Source: an uncultured Clostridia bacterium
GTDB lineage: Bacteria > Bacillota > Clostridia > Christensenellales > Aristaeellaceae
NCBI GenBank assembly: GCA_934636425.1
Contig: CAKUAV010000021.1
Coordinates: 1 to 27,060, forward strand
Length of the DNA stretch: 27,060 bases
Direction: 5' to 3'
Part shown: positions 7,239-15,639 of the stretch, piece after piece
How positions within the stretch are numbered: the stretch's first letter is position 1
How the letters are laid out: each line of letters begins with the position of its first letter
Notes under the pieces: model-generated
The model's database searches: none
Told to the model about the DNA's origin: nothing
Seen by the model: only the letters and a program-made list of their open reading frames with translations
Made by a program: the position numbers and the translations under genes

Positions 7239-8746
7239 TGGAAAAGAAAGCAAACGTGAACCCCTTTGCCTTTGCGGCGCGCGATGAAGCGATTCACGAT
7301 CAGAAATTTGACACGAAGCCGATCGGCTATTTCAAGGACGTGTGGATTCGCTTCTGCCGCAACAAAAGCTCGGTCGTGGCAGCCATTATCATACTGATTC
7401 TGGTGCTGTATGCGATTTTCGTCCCGATTTTCTGCGAGACGACCTATTCGCGCGCGCTGACCGACACGATGTATCTGCATTATACCAAGCTGCCGCCCAA
7501 GATCAAGTGGCTGGGCATAGACGGCACATCGAAGCTCACGATCAATTCCTCCGTCTATCTCAACTACAAGGCGATGGGCGAGGAGACCGGCCTTGACCCG
7601 ATCGTCGAGATCTATCGCGCGGATTACGAGGATCCGACCGCCAGCAAGAAATCGCGCTTCTACGACGTCAAGCTGGACAACTACTACAAGATAGGCATGC
7701 TCTATCTGACGCTGACGCCCGCCGAATACGAGGATCTTCAGGCATGGCAGGACGAGCATGGCGTTCAGGTCATCTATCCCGCCATCACGGACGCCAAGCA
7801 GACCGACGCCAACGTCTGGTATGAGGCCAACAAAAAGGGCATTCCGAAGCTGGACAAGAACGGCGAATTCGTGCCGATCTACCGCACGACCACGCCCGAG
7901 GACACCAGCTATCACAGCCTGCGCATTCCCGCGGACACCGACCCCGAAAAGCCGCTGGCCTATGCCCGCGTGACCGGCACCGCCGCGTCCAAGTCCTACG
8001 TTGTGCGCGTGAGCATGTACAATTACTTCCAGTATCGCTACGGCATGGAGCCGTCCTTTGTGTTCGGCACAAACGCCCGCGGTCAGGACATACTGACCCG
8101 TCTGGCGGCCGGCGCGCGCTTCAGCTTCATACTGGCCATCTGCATTTCGTTCATCAACCTGTTCATCGGCTCGGTTTACGGCGCCATCGAGGGCTATTAC
8201 GGCGGCGCGGTCGACTTGATTATGGAGCGCGTGAGCGACGTGCTCAGCGGCGTGCCGTTCATGGTTGTCACGACGCTGTTCCAGCTGCACTTGGCCAACA
8301 AGGTGGGCGTTGTGCCCGCGCTGCTGTTTGCGTTCGTGCTGACCGGCTGGATCGGCATGGCCAGCCGCGTGCGCATGCAGTTCTATCGCTTCAAGGGACA
8401 GGAGTACATACTGGCCGCGCGCACGCTGGGCGCGGGCGATATGCGCCTGATGTTCAAGCACATATTCCCCAATTCGCTGGGTACGCTGATCACCGGCTCG
8501 GTGCTGGTGATTCCGGGCGTCATATTCAGCGAGTCGTCGCTGACCTATCTGGGCATCATCAATCTGGAATCCTCGACGATGACCAGCGTGGGCACGATGC
8601 TGGCCAACGGCAAGGCGTATCTGTCGACCGATCCCTACATCATCATGTTCCCCGCGCTGTTCATATCGCTGCTGGAGATTTCGTTCAACCTCTTCGGCAA
8701 CGGCCTGCGCGATGCGTTCAACCCGTCGCTGAGAGGAGTGGAGTAA
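7238..8746 (+). CDS. ABC transporter permease, DppC/OppC type, with a large extracytoplasmic insertion
   Basis: This is the second membrane subunit of the importer. The 502-residue product begins with the DppC/OppC cytoplasmic leader and a first transmembrane helix (about 45-66). The C-terminal two thirds is standard: FGTNARGQDILTRLAAGARFS (276-296), then the transmembrane helices and the EAA loop AARTLGAGDMRLMFKHIFPN, ending FNLFGNGLRDAFNP. Usual family length is about 300. The excess is a polar segment of roughly 200 residues (about 68-272), rich in Tyr, Asp and Lys, placed between helix 1 and the FGTN motif and therefore predicted outside the membrane. Its fold is not recognisable to me. 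It could contact the binding protein or substrate. The gene is coupled to the upstream permease and lies 3 bases before the first ATPase gene. Confidence 0.92.
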   Translation: MEKKANVNPFAFAARDEAIHDQKFDTKPIGYFKDVWIRFCRNKSSVVAAIIILILVLYAIFVPIFCETTYSRALTDTMYLHYTKLPPKIKWLGIDGTSKLTINSSVYLNYKAMGEETGLDPIVEIYRADYEDPTASKKSRFYDVKLDNYYKIGMLYLTLTPAEYEDLQAWQDEHGVQVIYPAITDAKQTDANVWYEANKKGIPKLDKNGEFVPIYRTTTPEDTSYHSLRIPADTDPEKPLAYARVTGTAASKSYVVRVSMYNYFQYRYGMEPSFVFGTNARGQDILTRLAAGARFSFILAICISFINLFIGSVYGAIEGYYGGAVDLIMERVSDVLSGVPFMVVTTLFQLHLANKVGVVPALLFAFVLTGWIGMASRVRMQFYRFKGQEYILAARTLGAGDMRLMFKHIFPNSLGTLITGSVLVIPGVIFSESSLTYLGIINLESSTMTSVGTMLANGKAYLSTDPYIIMFPALFISLLEISFNLFGNGLRDAFNPSLRGVE

Positions 8747-8749
8747 GGC

Positions 8750-10903
8750 ATGGAAAAGAAACTGCAAGTCCGCAATTTGCGCATTTCCTTCCGTACTGTC
8801 TCCGGCAAGCTGCAGGCCGTGCGCGACATCAGCTTTGACCTCTATAAGGGCGAGACGCTGGCCATCGTGGGCGAATCCGGCTCGGGCAAATCGGTGACGT
8901 CGAAGGCCATACTGGGCATACTCGCCGGCAACGCGATCATAGAGGGCGGCGAAATCCTCTATGACGGACAGGATCTTCTCAAGATCAATGAGGAGGATTT
9001 TTACAAGCTGCGCGGCGACAAGATCTCCATGATCTTCCAGGATCCGCTCTCCAGCCTGAACCCGATCATGCGCATCGGCAAGCAGCTGACCGAGGCCATG
9101 CTGCTCAAGGGCAAGGCCCGCCAGCGCGCCAGCCGCAGCAACTTTAACGAGAAGCTGCGCCAGCTGGAAAAGGCCATGGCCGAGAGCGATCCCTCGAAGG
9201 CCGCCGAAGCCAAGGCGCTCTGTCAGCAGTTCGACAAGATCGAAGTGAACCATATTACGATCGAGCGCGCCTACAACGAGGCCTACGAGGCCGCGCAGGA
9301 AGCGCTGATCGAAATCGAAAATATCCTCTTCCTGATCGAAAAGAAGGCATTTGTGGACGAGAGCGCCCGCATGAAGGAGGTGCGCGAGTTCGCGCTGGCC
9401 GCACGCAATCCCTATGTCGTTTCGGAGCGCGCCGCCGAGCTGAAAACCGAGGCCGACGCGCTGACGAGCGGCCTGAGCGCCCAGATTCGCGGACGCGATT
9501 TCTCTGAGGCGGCCGGCCATCTCAGAACCATTAAGGCGATTCTCGAAGAGGCGATCGACAAGACGTCGCCCGACTTTACCGCCATAGGCTATGCCCGCAC
9601 GGCCAATGTGGCCGCGTCCGCGGACAGCACGCAGCAGGCGCAGAACGAATATTATCAGAAGATTCTGAACGAACAGTTCATGAACGCCTTCCTTGCCATG
9701 GTCGAAAAGGCGATTGCCGATTCGGACAAAAAGCATCTGGCGCTGCGCGAAAAGGCCGTCGCGGCGCTCAACGAGGCGCTGGCCAAATTCGAGAAGGGCT
9801 ATCCGGCCGACAGCGAGATGAACGCGCTGTGTGATTCGCTCTCAAAGACGGTCGCCGCGTCGGTCGACGAGCTGGACATCGTCAAGGACAGCGTGGCCTG
9901 CACGTTCGGCGGCAGCCTGAAGGGCTTCATCGACCGCTATTACGAGGGCAAGCGCACAAACGGCGGCAAGGAGCGCAAGTACGAGCGCCAGATGGCGCGC
10001 TACAACCGCCTGGTTGCCCGCGGCAAGGCGCCCGACTGGAAGGTGGCCGCGCCGTCGGTCATCGATCTGGATCTCGTGCGTGAAAACATCGTGCGCCTGA
10101 TCACCCGCCTGCGCGATCATTATATCGAGCTGAATGAGGCCGAAGCGGCCAGCGACAAGGCGCTCAAGGCGCGCCGTCTGATCGAGTGGATGAAGGAAAA
10201 CGCGTCCGCCATGGTCGACAAGATGACCAAGCGCCGCGCCAAGAACAAGGCGCTCAAGCTGATGGAGGAAGTCGGCATTCCCGAGCCGCGCAAGCGCTAT
10301 CGCGCCTATCCGTTCCAGTTCTCCGGCGGCATGCGGCAGCGCATCGTCATCGCCATCGCGCTGGCGGCCAATCCGGATATTCTGATCTGCGACGAGCCGA
10401 CCACCGCGCTCGACGTGACCATTCAGGCGCAGATTCTGGAGCTGATCAATCGCCTGAAGGAGGAGCGCAACCTGACCGTCATATTCATCACGCACGATCT
10501 GGGCGTCGTGGCCAACATGGCCGACCGCATCGCCGTGATGTACGCGGGCAAGATCGTCGAGTACGGCCTGTCCGAGGAAGTGTTCTACTCGCCGGCGCAC
10601 CCCTACACATGGGCGCTGCTCTCCTCGATGCCCGATCTGGAGACCAAGGAGAAGCTGGAGGCCATCCCCGGCACGCCGCCCAACATGATCTATCCGCCCA
10701 AGGGCGACGCGTTTGCCGCGCGCAACCGCTATGCGCTCAACATTGACTTTGAGGAGCAGCCGCCTGTGTTCCCGATCAGCGATACCCACTGGGCGGCGAC
10801 ATGGCTGCTGCATCCCGACGCGCCGAAGATCGATCCGCCCAAGGCGGTCACCGATCGCATCGCGAAAATGAAAGCCAGAATGGGAGGTGAAGTCAATGCC
10901 TAA
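8750..10903 (+). CDS. ABC transporter ATP-binding protein, DppD/OppD type, with a ~370-residue insertion
   Basis: This is one of two nucleotide-binding subunits. The ATPase core is complete: Walker A GESGSGKS (41-48), Q-loop Gln97 in MIFQDPLSSLNP, signature SGGMRQ (525-530), Walker B ILICDEP with Asp548-Glu549, H-loop His582, and the oligopeptide-transporter C-terminal region starting HPYTWALLSSMPD. In normal DppD proteins Walker A and the signature are about 110-120 residues apart; here they are about 480 apart, giving 717 residues in total. The inserted part (about 120-495) follows the Q-loop, at the helical subdomain. It is rich in Ala, Glu, Lys and Arg and predicted mostly helical or coiled-coil, without any motif I recognise. 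The frame is open and codon use matches the neighbours, so it is not a frameshift artefact. The last 8 bases overlap the next gene. Confidence 0.92.
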   Translation: MEKKLQVRNLRISFRTVSGKLQAVRDISFDLYKGETLAIVGESGSGKSVTSKAILGILAGNAIIEGGEILYDGQDLLKINEEDFYKLRGDKISMIFQDPLSSLNPIMRIGKQLTEAMLLKGKARQRASRSNFNEKLRQLEKAMAESDPSKAAEAKALCQQFDKIEVNHITIERAYNEAYEAAQEALIEIENILFLIEKKAFVDESARMKEVREFALAARNPYVVSERAAELKTEADALTSGLSAQIRGRDFSEAAGHLRTIKAILEEAIDKTSPDFTAIGYARTANVAASADSTQQAQNEYYQKILNEQFMNAFLAMVEKAIADSDKKHLALREKAVAALNEALAKFEKGYPADSEMNALCDSLSKTVAASVDELDIVKDSVACTFGGSLKGFIDRYYEGKRTNGGKERKYERQMARYNRLVARGKAPDWKVAAPSVIDLDLVRENIVRLITRLRDHYIELNEAEAASDKALKARRLIEWMKENASAMVDKMTKRRAKNKALKLMEEVGIPEPRKRYRAYPFQFSGGMRQRIVIAIALAANPDILICDEPTTALDVTIQAQILELINRLKEERNLTVIFITHDLGVVANMADRIAVMYAGKIVEYGLSEEVFYSPAHPYTWALLSSMPDLETKEKLEAIPGTPPNMIYPPKGDAFAARNRYALNIDFEEQPPVFPISDTHWAATWLLHPDAPKIDPPKAVTDRIAKMKARMGGEVNA

Positions 10904-12083
10904 TCAGAATGAAGAAGTTTTGCTGAAGGTCGACCATCTGTGTCAGTACTTTAAGTCGGTTAAGGCTGTTGACGACGTCTCCTTCGACGTCAAGCGCGGC
11001 GAGGTTTTCGGTCTGGTGGGCGAGTCCGGCTGCGGCAAGACCACGACCGGCCGCTCGATCATAAAGCTGTACGACATCACCTCCGGCAGCATCTACTTTA
11101 ACGGCAAGCGCATCGCGGCGGGCACAAAGTCCTACACGGACGCCATTGCTGAGGCGCGCAGGGAGATGAAAACGGCTTCCCCCGCGCGCAAAGAGGAGCT
11201 GAAGGCGTTCATCGCCCAGCAGCGCCGGGAGATCAAATCTGCGCGCTTCGACCATCAGAACTGCGACAAGCTCTATGCCGCCGATATGCTCAAGGATGTG
11301 GATAAAAAGTACAAGACGCTTGTCGCGCAGGCGCATGGCGACGCGCAGGCAAAGCTGAAGGCGGAATATGAGTATAAGCGCCGCGTGGCGTCTCATCAGC
11401 GCTATATCACGCAGATCCAGATGATCTTCCAGGATCCGATCGCCTCGCTTGACCCCCGCATGACCGTTTATGAGACGATCGCCGAGGGCCTGCGCATCCG
11501 CGGCGAGCGCGACAAGAGCGTCATTGACGAGAAGGTCTACAGGGTGCTGGAGCTGGTTGGCCTGGTGCGCGAGCACGCGACCCGCTATCCGCACGAGTTC
11601 TCCGGCGGCCAGCGTCAGCGCATCGGCGTGGCGCGCGCCGTGGTCATGAACCCCGAGATGATCATTGCCGACGAGCCGGTCAGCGCGCTGGACGTGTCCA
11701 TTCAGGCGCAGGTCATCAACCTGCTCAACGATCTGCGGCACGAGCTGGGTCTGACGATACTCTTCATCGCGCACGATCTGTCGGTCGTCAAGTATTTCTC
11801 CGACCGCATCGGCGTCATGTACTACGGCAAGATGGTCGAGCTGGCCACATCGGACGAGCTGTTCGAGCATCCGCTGCATCCCTACACGCGCTCGCTTTTG
11901 TCGGCCATTCCGCTGCCCGATCCGGTGTATGAGAAGAACCGCAAGCGCATCGCCTACGAGCCGCTGAAGGAACATGACTACTCGGTGGACAAGCCGTCCA
12001 TGCGCGAGATACTGCCCGGGCATTTCGTGCAGTGCAACGACGCGGAATTTGCCGCCTATCGCAGGCAGCTCAATCTGGACTAA
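10896..12083 (+). CDS. ABC transporter ATP-binding protein, DppF/OppF type, with a ~90-residue insertion
   Basis: This is the second nucleotide-binding subunit and forms a heterodimer with the upstream ATPase. The 395-residue product has Walker A GESGCGKT (42-49), Q-loop Gln179 in QMIFQDPIASLDP, signature SGGQRQR (236-242), Walker B MIIADE (255-260), H-loop His293 and the C-terminal HPYTRSLLSAIPLPDP. About 90 extra charged, helix-prone residues (about 76-166) sit between Walker A and the Q-loop, a different place from the insertion in the partner. The ATG at 10896 was chosen over an in-frame GTG at 10887, because GGGAGG (10882-10887) lies 8 bases before the ATG. It overlaps the previous gene by 8 bases and closes the operon; hairpins follow at 12130 and 12221. 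Confidence 0.93.
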   Translation: MPNQNEEVLLKVDHLCQYFKSVKAVDDVSFDVKRGEVFGLVGESGCGKTTTGRSIIKLYDITSGSIYFNGKRIAAGTKSYTDAIAEARREMKTASPARKEELKAFIAQQRREIKSARFDHQNCDKLYAADMLKDVDKKYKTLVAQAHGDAQAKLKAEYEYKRRVASHQRYITQIQMIFQDPIASLDPRMTVYETIAEGLRIRGERDKSVIDEKVYRVLELVGLVREHATRYPHEFSGGQRQRIGVARAVVMNPEMIIADEPVSALDVSIQAQVINLLNDLRHELGLTILFIAHDLSVVKYFSDRIGVMYYGKMVELATSDELFEHPLHPYTRSLLSAIPLPDPVYEKNRKRIAYEPLKEHDYSVDKPSMREILPGHFVQCNDAEFAAYRRQLNLD

Positions 12084-12129
12084 CGGTGTGTTTCTAAATT
12101 TCCTGAGCGGCGGCTGAAGGCCTTGGATC

Positions 12130-12159
12130 GCGTTTGGAAGCCTGAAGGATTCCAAGCGC
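12130..12159 (+). other. Hairpin downstream of the ABC operon
   Basis: A 10-bp stem, GCGTTTGGAA with TTCCAAGCGC (one G-U pair), has a 10-base loop and no T tract. It may stabilise the 3' end of the transporter message. Confidence 0.45.
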
Positions 12160-12220
12160 CGCGTCACGGCAAGTCCGCTCGAAATCGCAGGCTCCCCATA
12201 AAAACACACATCCAAAAAGC

Positions 12221-12254
12221 AGGGAGGACGGGTCGAACGGCTCGTCCTCCCTTT
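12221..12254 (+). terminator. Possible terminator between the ABC operon and the DUF3899-uxaBA genes
   Basis: A perfect 10-bp stem (AGGGAGGACG with CGTCCTCCCT) encloses a 12-base loop and is followed by TTT only. The short T tract makes termination probably incomplete. The next gene's Shine-Dalgarno starts about 5 bases downstream, so partial read-through into that gene is possible. Confidence 0.5.
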
Positions 12255-12269
12255 GCAAAGGAAGGGCTT

Positions 12270-12677
12270 ATGAAGCAGGAAAAGAAAAAATGGATCGGCG
12301 CGGCGGTCACGCTGGCCGTGGCGCTGGCGATTGCACTGGCGGTGTCGGTCTGGCGCGGCTTTGCGTGGGAAAACGCGCTGGCGCTCAACTGCCGGTATTT
12401 GAGCGACGGATTCTTCGTTTCGGGCATGCTGCTGGCCGGGCTGGGCGCGCTGATCTGGATCTCGACGACCGGATTTTTCGACATGATGTCCTATGGCGTT
12501 CACAGCCTGACAGTGCTCTTCAGCACGCTGAAAAAGCCGAAGGATCATGAAACGTTCTATGATTACAAGACGGCGCGCGCGGCCAAGAGAGGCAGGCCGC
12601 GTATGGGCATACTGTTCGCCGGAATCGGCTGCATACTGATTTCGCTGCTGTTTTTGGCGCTGTATTACAATCTGTAA
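12270..12677 (+). CDS. DUF3899-like small membrane protein
   Basis: The 135-residue protein has three predicted transmembrane helices (about 8-27, 46-66 and 111-132). A conserved-looking central part reads SDGFFVSGMLL and TTGFFDMMSYG, then a basic loop (KKPKDHETFYDYK, RAAKRGRPR), as in the DUF3899 family of Firmicutes membrane proteins of unknown function. ATG 12270 follows AAAGGAAGGG. In-frame upstream codons starting with TTG at 12123 run through the hairpin at 12221 and look non-coding, so I reject that longer start. It ends 12 bases before uxaB and is likely co-transcribed with it, but nothing in it suggests a role in uronate metabolism. Confidence 0.8.
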   Translation: MKQEKKKWIGAAVTLAVALAIALAVSVWRGFAWENALALNCRYLSDGFFVSGMLLAGLGALIWISTTGFFDMMSYGVHSLTVLFSTLKKPKDHETFYDYKTARAAKRGRPRMGILFAGIGCILISLLFLALYYNL

Positions 12678-12689
12678 GGAGGGTGCGGT

Positions 12690-14153
12690 ATGGACGGGAT
12701 TGGTGTGCGGACGGCGCGGCCGATTCGCGTGATTCAGTTCGGCGAAGGCAACTTCCTGAGGGCGTTCGTCGATTATATGGTGGATGTGGCGAACGAGCGG
12801 GGCGCGTTTGACGGCAACGTCGCCATCGTCAAGCCGACCAGCCGCGGCAATCTGGACAGATTCGTTCGTCAGGACAATTTTTATACGGTGTTGACGCGCG
12901 GACGGGAGAAGGGGCAGATCGTCGACGAGCGGCGGCTGATCAGCTGTGTCGAGAGCTGCCTTTCGCCCTACAGCGATCCGGACGGATTTTGGACGCTGGC
13001 CGCTCTGCCGGACGTGCGCTTTGTCGTATCCAATACGACCGAGGCGGGCATTGCGCTGACCGGCGACGAGGCGCTTGCCGACCGTCCGTGCGCGAGCTTT
13101 CCGGGAAAGCTGACACAGTGGCTGTACGCGCGCTGGCAGCATTTCGGCGGCGATCCCGAAAAGGGCGTGATCGTGCTGCCGGTGGAGCTGATCGACGACA
13201 ATGCCGGTGCGCTGCGCCGGTGTGTGCTGACGCTGTGCCGAAAGTGGAAACTGGAGGCGGCGTTTGAAGCGTGGCTGAAAACGGCCTGCCGCTTTCACAA
13301 CACGCTGGTCGACCGCATTGTGACCGGCTATCCGGCGGACGCGGCGGCTGTGTGCGCCCAGATCGGCTATACGGACGCGCTGCTCGACGTGTGTGAGCCG
13401 TTCGCGCTGTGGGTGATCGAGTGCAATGAGGAGGACGCGGAAAGGCTGAAGCGCGAGCTGCCGCTGCAAAGGGCGGGGCTTCCCGTGGTGCTGACGCGCG
13501 ATATTGCGCCCTATCACGAGCGCAAGGTGCGTCTGCTCAACGGCGCGCACACATCGAGCGTGCTGGCGGCCTATATGGCGGGCGAGGACATCGTGCGCGG
13601 CATGATGCACAATCCGCTCTTGCGCGCCTATCTCGATAGAGCTGTCTATGATGAGCTGGCGCGGACGGTCAATCTGCCCGCCGCAGATGTGAAGTCGTTC
13701 GCCGATTCCGTCATGGAGCGCTTTGACAATCCGTTCATAGACCACGCGCTCACGGCCATCGCGCTCAATTCCGTCTCGAAATGGCGCGCGCGCGTGCTGC
13801 CGGGCGTGAAGGCGTATATTGAAAGGACCGGCCGTCTGCCGCGCTGCCTGACGTTTTCGTGGGCGGCGCTGGCGGCGTTCTATACGCCCGTTCGCCGCAA
13901 TGAGGACGGCACGCTCGTCGGTAAGCGCGACGGGAACGAATACATTGTGCGCGACGACCGCGCCGCGATCGATTTCTTCTGGGAAAATCGAAGCGCCGCG
14001 CCGAAACAGCTGCTGCGCGATCTGGCGAGCCGCGTCGATTTCTGGGGCGAGGATCTGAACGCGCTGAGCGGCTTCGTCGATCGGGCGGCAGGCGATCTTG
14101 AAAATATCCGTGCGCTGGGCATGGCGGCGGCGATACGGCGCGCAATGGAGTGA
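12690..14153 (+). CDS. uxaB: Tagaturonate reductase (altronate oxidoreductase)
   Basis: UxaB is a cytosolic NADH-dependent member of the mannitol dehydrogenase family that reduces D-tagaturonate to D-altronate in galacturonate breakdown. The 487-residue product has the N-terminal Rossmann segment RVIQFGEGNFLRAFVDYM (from residue 13), VSNTTEAGIA, the central VLPVELIDDN, and the family's catalytic region RKVRLLNGAHTSS (from about residue 278). These match UxaB better than fructuronate reductase UxuB or mannitol dehydrogenase, because of FGEGNFLRAF and the uxaA neighbour. A strong AAGGAGG precedes ATG 12690. The stop lies only 5 bases before the uxaA start, so the two are one operon. Confidence 0.9.
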   Translation: MDGIGVRTARPIRVIQFGEGNFLRAFVDYMVDVANERGAFDGNVAIVKPTSRGNLDRFVRQDNFYTVLTRGREKGQIVDERRLISCVESCLSPYSDPDGFWTLAALPDVRFVVSNTTEAGIALTGDEALADRPCASFPGKLTQWLYARWQHFGGDPEKGVIVLPVELIDDNAGALRRCVLTLCRKWKLEAAFEAWLKTACRFHNTLVDRIVTGYPADAAAVCAQIGYTDALLDVCEPFALWVIECNEEDAERLKRELPLQRAGLPVVLTRDIAPYHERKVRLLNGAHTSSVLAAYMAGEDIVRGMMHNPLLRAYLDRAVYDELARTVNLPAADVKSFADSVMERFDNPFIDHALTAIALNSVSKWRARVLPGVKAYIERTGRLPRCLTFSWAALAAFYTPVRRNEDGTLVGKRDGNEYIVRDDRAAIDFFWENRSAAPKQLLRDLASRVDFWGEDLNALSGFVDRAAGDLENIRALGMAAAIRRAME

Positions 14154-14158
14154 GCGAT

Positions 14159-15595
14159 ATGGCGTACAGACAGATTCATCCGCGGGATAACGTGGCGGTG
14201 CTTTTGCAGGCCGAGGGCGACATTCCCGCCGGGCACAAAATCGCGCTGCGCCCCATCGCGGCGGGCGAGGCGGTGATCAAATACGGCGATCCGATCGGCA
14301 TGGCGACGCGGGACATTGCGCCCGGCGAGCACGTTCACAGCCACAATCTGCGCACGGCGCTGCGCGCGCATGAGGATTACGAATATGTTCCCGCGCCGCG
14401 CTGGCCGCTGCCCGAGAAGGACGGCAGTGCGTTTTCGGGCTATCTGCGATCGGACGGCCGCGCGGGTATCCGCAACGAAATCTGGATACTGCCCACGGTC
14501 GGCTGTGTGAACGCCGTCGCGCGCCAGATCGAGCAGGCGGCGGGCGCGCTCGACAGGGGCGCGGTCGAGGGGATTTACGCGTTTGAGCACCCCTACGGCT
14601 GCTCGCAGCTGGGCGGCGATCTCGAAAACACGCAGCGGCTGCTCGCGGCGCTGGCGAAGCACCCCAACACGGCGGGCGCGCTGATCGTGGGGCTGGGCTG
14701 CGAGAACAACAACATCGGCGCGTTCAAAAAGGCGCTGGGCGACTGGGACGAGACGCGCGTCAAGTTTGTCAACTGTCAGGACAGCGGCGACGAGGTGGCG
14801 GACGGCGTTCGGCTGATCGGCGAGATCATTGCAGCGGCGGCGGGCGATCGCCGAGAGACGCTGCCGGTCTCGAAGCTGTGCGTGGGGCTTAAATGCGGCG
14901 GCTCGGACGGCTTTTCGGGCATCACGGCCAATCCGCTGGCGGGCGCGTTTTCCGACTGGCTGGTCGCGCAGGGCGGCGCGAGTTTGCTGACCGAGGTGCC
15001 GGAGATGTTCGGCGCAGAGCGGCTGCTGATGAACCGCTGCGTCGACCGGGCGACATTCGACAAGACGGTGGCGCTCATAGAGGACTTCAAGCGCTATTTT
15101 GTGGAAAACCATCAGCCGGTATACGAAAATCCCTCGCCGGGCAATAAGGCGGGCGGCATCACGACGCTGGAGGAGAAGTCGCTCGGCTGTACGCAGAAGG
15201 GCGGCCATGCGCCGGTCGTGGATGTGCTGGGCTATGGGCGGCGCGTGGAAAAGCCGGGGCTGAACCTTCTCTGGTCGCCGGGCAACGATCTGGTGTCGTC
15301 CACGGCGCTGGCGGCGGCGGGCGCTCAGCTGGTGCTGTTTACGACCGGGCGCGGCACGCCGTTCGGCTGTCCTGTGCCGACGGTGAAAATCGCCACAAAC
15401 ACGGCGCTTTATGTCAAAAAGCCGCTCTGGATGGACTTTAACGCCGGAGCTCTTCTGGAGGGCGAGGCGATGGACGCGCTCCTGGCGCGGCTGCGCGACG
15501 GTGTGCTGAAGATCGCCTCGGGCGAGGGGCAAACGCGCGCCGAGCAGCGGGGCGTGCGCGGAATGTATATTTTCAAGAGCGGCGTGACGCTGTGA
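14159..15595 (+). CDS. uxaA: Altronate dehydratase
   Basis: UxaA is a cytosolic iron-dependent enzyme that dehydrates D-altronate to 2-keto-3-deoxygluconate, the step after UxaB. The 478-residue product has the N-terminal SAF-like domain (RQIHPRDNVAV through GEHVHSHNLRT, about residues 3-65). It is followed by the large altronate/galactarate dehydratase domain with GYLRSDGRAGIRNEIWILPT, HPYGCSQLGGD, GLGCENNNIG, GLKCGGSDGFSGITANP and FTTGRGTPFGCP. Full-length family members are near 495 residues, so it is complete. ATG 14159 is preferred over an in-frame GTG at 14150 because GGAG lies 8 bases upstream of it. The first and last pathway enzymes (uronate isomerase, KDG kinase and aldolase) are not in the window. 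A terminator follows. Confidence 0.93.
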   Translation: MAYRQIHPRDNVAVLLQAEGDIPAGHKIALRPIAAGEAVIKYGDPIGMATRDIAPGEHVHSHNLRTALRAHEDYEYVPAPRWPLPEKDGSAFSGYLRSDGRAGIRNEIWILPTVGCVNAVARQIEQAAGALDRGAVEGIYAFEHPYGCSQLGGDLENTQRLLAALAKHPNTAGALIVGLGCENNNIGAFKKALGDWDETRVKFVNCQDSGDEVADGVRLIGEIIAAAAGDRRETLPVSKLCVGLKCGGSDGFSGITANPLAGAFSDWLVAQGGASLLTEVPEMFGAERLLMNRCVDRATFDKTVALIEDFKRYFVENHQPVYENPSPGNKAGGITTLEEKSLGCTQKGGHAPVVDVLGYGRRVEKPGLNLLWSPGNDLVSSTALAAAGAQLVLFTTGRGTPFGCPVPTVKIATNTALYVKKPLWMDFNAGALLEGEAMDALLARLRDGVLKIASGEGQTRAEQRGVRGMYIFKSGVTL

Positions 15596-15604
15596 TATGA
15601 AGAT

Positions 15605-15639
15605 GCCGGCGGGAAAGCAAAAGTTCCTGCCGGCCTTTT
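15605..15639 (+). terminator. Rho-independent terminator after uxaA
   Basis: An 11-bp stem (GCCGGCGGGAA with TTCCTGCCGGC, one G-U pair) and an 8-base loop are followed by CTTTTG. It starts 9 bases after the uxaA stop. Confidence 0.88.

Noticed and set aside
12123..12269. N-terminal extension of the DUF3899 gene from a TTG codon
   Set aside because: It runs through two hairpins, is Arg/Pro rich, and the ATG at 12270 has its own Shine-Dalgarno directly followed by a membrane helix.
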